Shown here: in pieces, positions 43,020-47,854 of the stretch
Layout of the letters: the number at the start of each line of letters is the position of its first letter
Position numbering within the stretch: position 1 is the stretch's first letter
Source of the DNA: Atopobiaceae bacterium UBA1367
Lineage (GTDB): Bacteria; Actinomycetota; Coriobacteriia; Coriobacteriales; Atopobiaceae
Assembly (NCBI GenBank): GCA_002305995.1
Contig: DBRN01000012.1
Coordinates: forward strand, 224,232 to 272,085
Reading direction: 5' to 3'
Length of the DNA stretch: 47,854 bases
The notes under the pieces: model-generated
What the model was told of the DNA's origin: nothing
Databases searched by the model: none
The model's input: only the letters and a program-made list of their open reading frames with translations
Program-made: the position numbers and the translations under genes

Positions 43020-44249
43020 CTACGCCACCTGATGCCGTGTGAACGAGCGGGTGGCAATGGGCACGCACGTCAGCAGGAGCGTGCCGTACAGCAACGCGGC
43101 CGCACTCGGCAGGTCGAGCACCAGCGGCCCCACCGCGTAGCTGGCCATGGCCACGAACGAGTCGTCGAAGGCGTTCAAGGGCGTGAGATGGGCGACCTTG
43201 GTGAGCGGGACGATCAGCTCGGCGAAGACGCCCAGGAAGGCGATGGCCAAAGGCACCACGGCCACGGGCATGGTCGAGCGCATGCGTGACGAGAGCAGCA
43301 GCGTGAAGGCGGTGCAACCGAGCGAGACGAGCCACCCGAGCAGGATGACCAGCCCGCATACCTGACCCACGGTGAGCGGGTAGGGGCTTTGGAAGTCGAA
43401 CACCTGGTACGGCAGGCTCGCGCCCTCAGGACCGAGCGCCGCAAGGACGATGCCCGCTGTGCTGGCCACGCTCAGCCAGTAGTACACGGTCGCGAACGCG
43501 AACGAGGCGGCCACCTTGGCGCGCGGCAGCGCCTGCCTGCCGCGCAGCGTGGGCAGCACGATGGCGGCGGTGCGATCCCGATACTCACCCGTGAACATAC
43601 CCGAGAGGGCGATGCAGGTGGCGAGCACCACGAAGCCATAGAAGCTCAGGTACGAGGAGATGGTGTTCCATGCCCCCGCATAGCCGTACTCGAGCGGCCA
43701 GCTGATCTGCGCGGCCTTGGCCTTCCAGTAGCCCTGCTCGGCGTCGCTGTAGGGGAAGTATTCCAGGTAGCTGCCCGACAGCATGTGGTCTGTGAGCGTC
43801 TCGGCGCCCTCCTGCAGGCTCGACGCTCGCGCTCCCTTGTCATCGAGGGTGAGGATGGAATCGAGCCGCAGGTAATACACGTCGGAGCGAACGCGGTCGA
43901 CCTCGCGCCAGAACTCGATGCCGTACTCGTCGATGATCTGCTGGCCGGACATGCCGCCCAGGCGCTCGGCGTCTGCGGCCCAGCGCGCCTGCGCCTCGTC
44001 GTAGGTGGCCATGTCCGCTGCGACGCGCGCGTCGTCGAGCACTCCCGCATGGCCCTGCTCCATGTGCCGGATGACCTCCTGCGCCCTCATCCCGGTCACG
44101 TACGTCCCGGTCTGGGTGTCCCAGATTCCGGCGGTCAGGATGTTCGCGACCGTGATGCCAACCAACAGGAGGTACGCACAGGCGCAGGCGACCATACCCG
44201 CGCGGTTGCAGAGAATCTTCTTGAGCTCGTACCGTATGAGGGTCCCCAT
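43020..44249 (-). CDS. ABC transporter permease (second sigma-ABC module)
   Basis: A 409-residue protein: short N-terminus MGTLIRYELKKILCNRAGM, first helix ACACAYLLLVGITVANIL, a large extracytoplasmic loop of about 150 residues, then about five further helices (for example FVVLATCIALSGMF, VCGLVILLGWLVSLGCTAF). It forms the membrane part of an exporter with the ATPase encoded just upstream. AGGAGG lies seven bases before the ATG. It is the intact counterpart of the frameshifted permease at 6901-8065. Confidence 0.85.
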   Translation of the reverse strand: MGTLIRYELKKILCNRAGMVACACAYLLLVGITVANILTAGIWDTQTGTYVTGMRAQEVIRHMEQGHAGVLDDARVAADMATYDEAQARWAADAERLGGMSGQQIIDEYGIEFWREVDRVRSDVYYLRLDSILTLDDKGARASSLQEGAETLTDHMLSGSYLEYFPYSDAEQGYWKAKAAQISWPLEYGYAGAWNTISSYLSFYGFVVLATCIALSGMFTGEYRDRTAAIVLPTLRGRQALPRAKVAASFAFATVYYWLSVASTAGIVLAALGPEGASLPYQVFDFQSPYPLTVGQVCGLVILLGWLVSLGCTAFTLLLSSRMRSTMPVAVVPLAIAFLGVFAELIVPLTKVAHLTPLNAFDDSFVAMASYAVGPLVLDLPSAAALLYGTLLLTCVPIATRSFTRHQVA

Positions 44250-44258
44250 CGTGGCCTC

Positions 44259-45137
44259 CTATCGTGCGTCCGCGTCATTGAACACGTGCAGGTACAGGTC
44301 TTCCAGCGTCGGCTCGACGCGGTGCGCGTCGGCCGTCGGCGCGGCTTCGGCGACCACCCGCACGACCGCATGGCCGTCCGTCGCGTAGCGCACGTTGGCG
44401 ACGACCATGCTCGCGGCCATGGCCTCGGCGCGGCGGGCGTCGACGTGGCACTCCCAGACCTTGCCCTCCGCCTGGGCCACCACCTGCTTGGGCGTGCCGT
44501 CCATGACGAACGAGCCGGAGCGCATCACGAGTATCCGCTTGGCGATGAACTCCACGTCGCTTACGATGTGCGTGGACAGGATGACGACCTTGTCCTGCGC
44601 GAAGCCCGCGATGAGGTTGCGGAAGTGCACGCGCTCCTTGGGGTCGAGCCCTGCCGTCGGCTCGTCGAGCACCAGTATCGTCGGGTCGTTTATCATCGCC
44701 TGCGCGATGCCGAGGCGCTGCTTCATGCCGCCGGAGAAGGTCTTCACCTTGCGCCGCGCATCGTGCGCGAGGCCGACCTCCTCCAGGAGGCGCAGGCTCC
44801 TGCGCCTGCCGTCCCGGCGTCCGAACCCCTTGAGCGTGGCCATGTAGCACATGAAGTCAAGCGCGGAGAAGTCGGGATAGTAGCCGAAGTCCTGTGGCAG
44901 GTAGCCGAGCAGGGCGCGGTACCCGTCGCCCATCGCGGAGATGTCCTGGCCGTCGTAGCAGATGCGCCCGCTGGTGGGCCGCAGCACGTCGCAGACCATC
45001 CGCATGAGCGTGGTCTTGCCTGCGCCGTTCGCGCCGAGCAGCCCGGTGACTCCCGGCCCCAGCGTCGCCGTCACGCGATCCACGGCGATCCTCGCCCCAA
45101 ACTGCCTCGTCAGCCGATCCAGTGTCAGTTCCATCAT
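44259..45137 (-). CDS. ABC transporter ATP-binding protein (second module)
   Basis: About 292 residues from ATG 45137 (or 45134), with AAGGA upstream. Walker A GANGAGKT (about 35-42), Q-loop YLPQDFGYYPD, signature FSGGMKQRLG, Walker B ILVLDEPTAG and switch His STHIVSD are all present. The C-terminal extension (EPTLEDLYLHVF) is typical of multidrug/antibiotic exporters. Sequence blocks are shared with the ATPase at 6032-6904. It sits between the membrane protein and the permease gene with 8-9-base gaps. Open sequence upstream of 45137 in the same frame overlaps the membrane-protein gene and is not coding. Confidence 0.92.
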   Translation of the reverse strand: MMELTLDRLTRQFGARIAVDRVTATLGPGVTGLLGANGAGKTTLMRMVCDVLRPTSGRICYDGQDISAMGDGYRALLGYLPQDFGYYPDFSALDFMCYMATLKGFGRRDGRRRSLRLLEEVGLAHDARRKVKTFSGGMKQRLGIAQAMINDPTILVLDEPTAGLDPKERVHFRNLIAGFAQDKVVILSTHIVSDVEFIAKRILVMRSGSFVMDGTPKQVVAQAEGKVWECHVDARRAEAMAASMVVANVRYATDGHAVVRVVAEAAPTADAHRVEPTLEDLYLHVFNDADAR

Positions 45138-45145
45138 GCACGTCC

Positions 45146-45946
45146 TTATCTGTAGGTCATGAATGCGTGCGGGGAGAAGGGGTCGAGCCCCTCTGCCGCC
45201 GCCCGAACGGTCAGCGTCGCCTCGCGCGCGAGCCAGGCGAGCGCCACGAGGGCGGCGAGCGTCCAGACGGCCAGCGAGGCGTCGTCGTATCCGCGGGGGA
45301 AGACCTGCCCGACGGCGTAGAGCGCGCTGCAGCACGTGGCCGTCCAGGCCGCGCTTGCCGCCAGCGCCGCCGACGGTCGCACCCGGCGCAGGATCAGCAG
45401 GGAGCCCGCGCACGAGCAGAAGTACGGTGGGCATGCCCAGAGCGCGACGCGCAGCCCGCTCAACCCCGTCGCGGCGGAGGTCCCCGCCACCATGAGGGCC
45501 ACGCAGAGGGCGCCCGAGCAGCCGAGGATGACGAGCCTCGCCACGAGCACGCGCGCGGCGCCGTTGCGGCAGGCGCGCTCGAGCTCGATCACGCCGTGCA
45601 GCGTGCTCGCGTGGAGCGTCGGGACGCAGGTGAGCACCGATGCGGCGGAGAGGAGCCCCACCGCCCATCGCGTTGCGCTCGAGTCTCCGCTGACGTGCGC
45701 CACGGTGACCATGAGCGCGACGAACGCGCACTGCGCGATCCAGACCCAGGTGGGTATGTAGCGCACCTGGGCCATGACGAACGCGACGCCGCCCATGTCG
45801 GGGGCATCCTCCCTGCGGGCGCGCGCGTCCTCCGCGACCATGGCCCCCACGAGGCTGTCGATCGCGTCGGGCTTGGCTCCCTCTCGCTGTGCCGCGTAGT
45901 GACGTGCCAGCGCGGCCTCGAGGCGCCTTCCCCTGATCTCACCCAT
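45146..45946 (-). CDS. membrane protein of second sigma-ABC module (possible anti-sigma)
   Basis: About 266 residues from ATG 45946, which overlaps the sigma factor stop codon by eight bases and follows AAAGGTGA. A soluble N-terminal region of about 70 residues (LEAALARHYAAQREGAKPDA) precedes about six hydrophobic segments (WIAQCAFVALMVTVAHV, LVILGCSGALCVALMVAG, TLAALVALAWLA). Same position and layout as 5296-6051. A link to sigma-factor control is inferred from this conserved pairing. Confidence 0.78.
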   Translation of the reverse strand: MGEIRGRRLEAALARHYAAQREGAKPDAIDSLVGAMVAEDARARREDAPDMGGVAFVMAQVRYIPTWVWIAQCAFVALMVTVAHVSGDSSATRWAVGLLSAASVLTCVPTLHASTLHGVIELERACRNGAARVLVARLVILGCSGALCVALMVAGTSAATGLSGLRVALWACPPYFCSCAGSLLILRRVRPSAALAASAAWTATCCSALYAVGQVFPRGYDDASLAVWTLAALVALAWLAREATLTVRAAAEGLDPFSPHAFMTYR

Positions 45947-46442
45947 CCGAATCACCTTTCCCCAGCTCGTCGCCGAGCAGCCTGAGCGCGGCGCTGATGC
46001 GCCTCCTTGCCGAGAACCGGCTGATGCCGAGGGCGCGTGCGACGTCACCCATCCCGAGCCCTGCCCCAAAGCGCAGCTCGACCGCCTCGCGCAGCTCGGC
46101 AGGCAGCGTCGCCAGCGCCTCGCCCAGCGCGAGGTCGCCGTAGGCCTGATCCTCGGTGGCAACGTCGAAGTCGAGGCTCACGCACTCCAGGCGCCGCTCG
46201 CGGCTTGCGTCGATGCAGACGCTTCGCGCCGTTCTTATCAGGTAGGCGATGGGCTTGCCGCGCTCGCGGTAGGTTCCCGCCCTCACGAAGCGCAGGAACG
46301 TCTCCTGCGTGAGGTCTGCCGGGTCGTGCCCCGCAGGCGCGTGGCGTCTGCAGTACGCCAGCACCTCGCCGTAGCACTCCTCGGCTATCGCGCGCGCCCG
46401 GTCTGGGTCCAGGTGCGCGTCGCGCTTGTCGGCCAAGCCCAT
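45939..46442 (-). CDS. ECF-type RNA polymerase sigma factor (second module)
   Basis: A 167-residue protein. Region 2 appears as CYGEVLAYCRRH...DLTQETFLRFVRAGTYRERGKP and region 4 as LPAELREAVELRFGAGLGMG followed by the helix-turn-helix DVARALGISRFSARRRISAA. The start is ATG 46442 or GTG 46445 after AGAGGGGG. First gene of the leftward unit sigma - membrane protein - ATPase - permease, parallel to 4780-8065 but more diverged in region 4, so the two sigma factors may use different promoters. Confidence 0.88.
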   Translation of the reverse strand: MGLADKRDAHLDPDRARAIAEECYGEVLAYCRRHAPAGHDPADLTQETFLRFVRAGTYRERGKPIAYLIRTARSVCIDASRERRLECVSLDFDVATEDQAYGDLALGEALATLPAELREAVELRFGAGLGMGDVARALGISRFSARRRISAALRLLGDELGKGDSDG

Positions 46443-46642
46443 CACCCCCTCTACCTATCACAACGGAGGAGCCGCCCGAAATGTGCGGCCCAGGCCGAAG
46501 ATTCTCGGGATAATCCTCTCATGCCTTTGTCCCGGCTGCCGTCGCGGCCGCGGCGGCATTCGCCTTTGGTATGCTCCCAGCAGGCTATCGCCTGATGTCG
46601 CGCCGCACTCGAGGCCTCGCAGGAGGCGGATTGGGGTACATC

Positions 46643-47791
46643 GTGAGGCTCCTGTTTGTCTCGGACTCCTTCAAGGGCTCATTGACCAGCGACGATACGG
46701 CCGATCTGCTGCGGGAGGCTGCCGGGCAGGTGTTTGGGCCCTGCGAGTGCGTTGGTGTGCCTGTTGCCGATGGCGGCGAGGGCACCTCCGACGCCGTCAT
46801 CAGGGCCACGGCTGGCCAGAGGCGGACGATCGCCGTGCATGGCCCGCTGATGGAGAGGGTCGAGGCCACGTATGGCCTGCTGGGCGGCCATCGTGCGATC
46901 GTCGAGATGGCTGCGGCATCGGGCCTGCCCCTGGTCGCGCCGGAGCTGCGCAACCCCCTGCACACCACCACCTACGGCACGGGCGAGCTCATCCGCGACG
47001 CTCTCGACCAGGGCGTCGACGAGGTGAGCGTCGCCCTCGGCGGGTCGGCCACCAACGACGGCGGCATGGGCTGCATGCGCGCCCTGGGCGCGCGGTTTCT
47101 CGACAGCCGGGGTATGGAGCTTGCCGGCACGGGGGCGGACCTCGAGCGCGTCGCCCACATCGACTTCTCGGGCCTGCATCCCAGGGCCCGCTCCACGAGC
47201 TTCGTCGCGATGTGCGACGTCACCAACCCGCTGTGCGGACCGGACGGCGCCACGCACACCTTTGGCGCGCAGAAGGGCGCGACGCCCGAGATGCGCGAGC
47301 GCCTCGAGCAAGGCATGGCCACCTACCGTGACGCCATCATCCGCGAGCTCGGGGTGGATCCCGACGCCATCCCGGGCTCTGGGGCGGCCGGTGGCCTGGG
47401 TGCGGCGCTGGCCGTGTTCCTCCACGCCGAGCTCAGGTCGGGCATCGAGACGGTGCTCGACCTCATCGGCTTCGACGAGCTCCTGGAGGGCACCGCGCTG
47501 GTGGTGACGGGCGAGGGCAAAACCGACTGGCAGTCCTGCTTTGGCAAGGTCCTGCAGGGGGTGGGTTGGCGGTGCCAGAGGCGGGGGGTGCCTGCCGTGG
47601 CGCTCTGCGGCTCCCTGGGCGAGGGTGGCATGCGGATCCTCGACCACGGCATCGACTCCGTGATGGTGACGATCAACGCCCCCATGACGCTCGAGCAGGC
47701 GATGGGCAACGCGCGCGCATACTACCTCGAGGCTGCCATCCGCATGTTCCGGCTCATCCGGGTGGGCATGCGCCTGCAAGTGGGGGAGTAG
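46643..47791 (+). CDS. glxK: glycerate kinase
   Basis: About 382 residues. VRLLFVSDSFKGSLTS, PVADGGEGTSDAV, EMAAASGLPLV, TTYGTGELIRDAL, ALGGSATNDGGMGCMRALGA and VTGEGKTDWQS are all signature blocks of GlxK/GarK-type glycerate 2-kinase. The enzyme phosphorylates glycerate with ATP to 2-phosphoglycerate (some members 3-phosphoglycerate), feeding glycolysis. GTG 46643 gives the usual N-terminus (M-[KR]-[IL]-x-x-x-x-DSFKG); TTG 46631, nearer to AGGAGG, is the alternative. The gene is complete and of normal length. It diverges from the sigma-ABC unit. Confidence 0.93.
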   Translation: MRLLFVSDSFKGSLTSDDTADLLREAAGQVFGPCECVGVPVADGGEGTSDAVIRATAGQRRTIAVHGPLMERVEATYGLLGGHRAIVEMAAASGLPLVAPELRNPLHTTTYGTGELIRDALDQGVDEVSVALGGSATNDGGMGCMRALGARFLDSRGMELAGTGADLERVAHIDFSGLHPRARSTSFVAMCDVTNPLCGPDGATHTFGAQKGATPEMRERLEQGMATYRDAIIRELGVDPDAIPGSGAAGGLGAALAVFLHAELRSGIETVLDLIGFDELLEGTALVVTGEGKTDWQSCFGKVLQGVGWRCQRRGVPAVALCGSLGEGGMRILDHGIDSVMVTINAPMTLEQAMGNARAYYLEAAIRMFRLIRVGMRLQVGE

Positions 47792-47800
47792 CGACGCCGG

Positions 47801-47854
47801 AGCACGAAGGGGACGGGGGTTTTCAGCACGAAGGGGACGGGGGTTCAGCACGAA
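47801..47854. repeat. tandem repeat at the window edge
   Basis: AGCACGAAGGGGACGGGGGT recurs at 47801 and 47825, with a third copy beginning at 47847 and leaving the window (periods 24 and 22 bases). It directly follows the glycerate kinase gene. Extent and nature cannot be judged from what is visible. Confidence 0.75.

Noticed and set aside
43389..45985. Plus-strand frames of nearly 600 and 290 codons opposite the second sigma-ABC unit
   Set aside because: Antisense shadows of clear ABC and membrane-protein genes; rich in His, Arg and Gly with no motifs.

Overview
The window looks like a chromosomal piece of a GC-rich Gram-positive bacterium, most probably an Actinomycetota of the Coriobacteriia type (Olsenella/Atopobium/Collinsella-like). 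This is inferred from gene style: a sortase-anchored LPKTG protein, a BTAD regulator, a VanY-type peptidase, Gram-positive lipoproteins, and strong AGGAGG-like ribosome sites with many GTG/TTG starts. No rRNA, tRNA or CRISPR array was seen.

Layout. 0.4-4.3 kb: an LPXTG surface protein with an odd N-terminal zinc ribbon, and a BTAD/ATPase regulator on the same strand. 4.8-8.1 kb: an ECF sigma - membrane protein - ABC ATPase - ABC permease module, the permease broken at a T6 run. 8.2-15.6 kb: intact islands (VanY peptidase, DUF3795 protein, flavodoxin-fold reductase, beta-helix lipoprotein) among decayed genes (SWIM protein, abiE toxin-antitoxin, IS30 piece) and repeats. 15.9-24 kb: IS256, IS21 and IS110 remnants around an intact three-gene ParB / AAA-TOPRIM / DNA adenine methylase cassette and a broken Schlafen-like gene.

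24.15-39.08 kb is the centre of the window: ten intact co-directional genes, mostly overlapping or a few bases apart, all read leftward. In order of transcription they are a ribbon-helix-helix protein, SNF2-type helicase, DUF4391-like protein, SIR2-like protein, HerA ATPase, type III Mod methyltransferase, Schlafen/AlbA_2 protein, type III Res, a multi-zinc-ribbon protein and an unknown protein. This reads as a composite anti-phage operon: a SIR2-HerA pair of the kind known to abort phage infection sits inside a helicase/Mod/Res restriction operon, with a possible new two-gene tail. By eye the base composition is more AT-rich in parts of both defence cassettes than in the flanks, which fits horizontal transfer.

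39.4-47.8 kb is ordinary chromosome: a YbaK-type tRNA-editing protein, two GNAT acetyltransferases, a GerMN lipoprotein, a second and apparently intact copy of the sigma-membrane protein-ABC module on the opposite strand, and glycerate kinase.

The most interesting points are the composite operon, the ParB/AAA-TOPRIM/methylase cassette (with a possible AUA start codon), and three 111-bp elements with matching terminal inverted repeats, one of them just upstream of an abiE toxin-antitoxin remnant.
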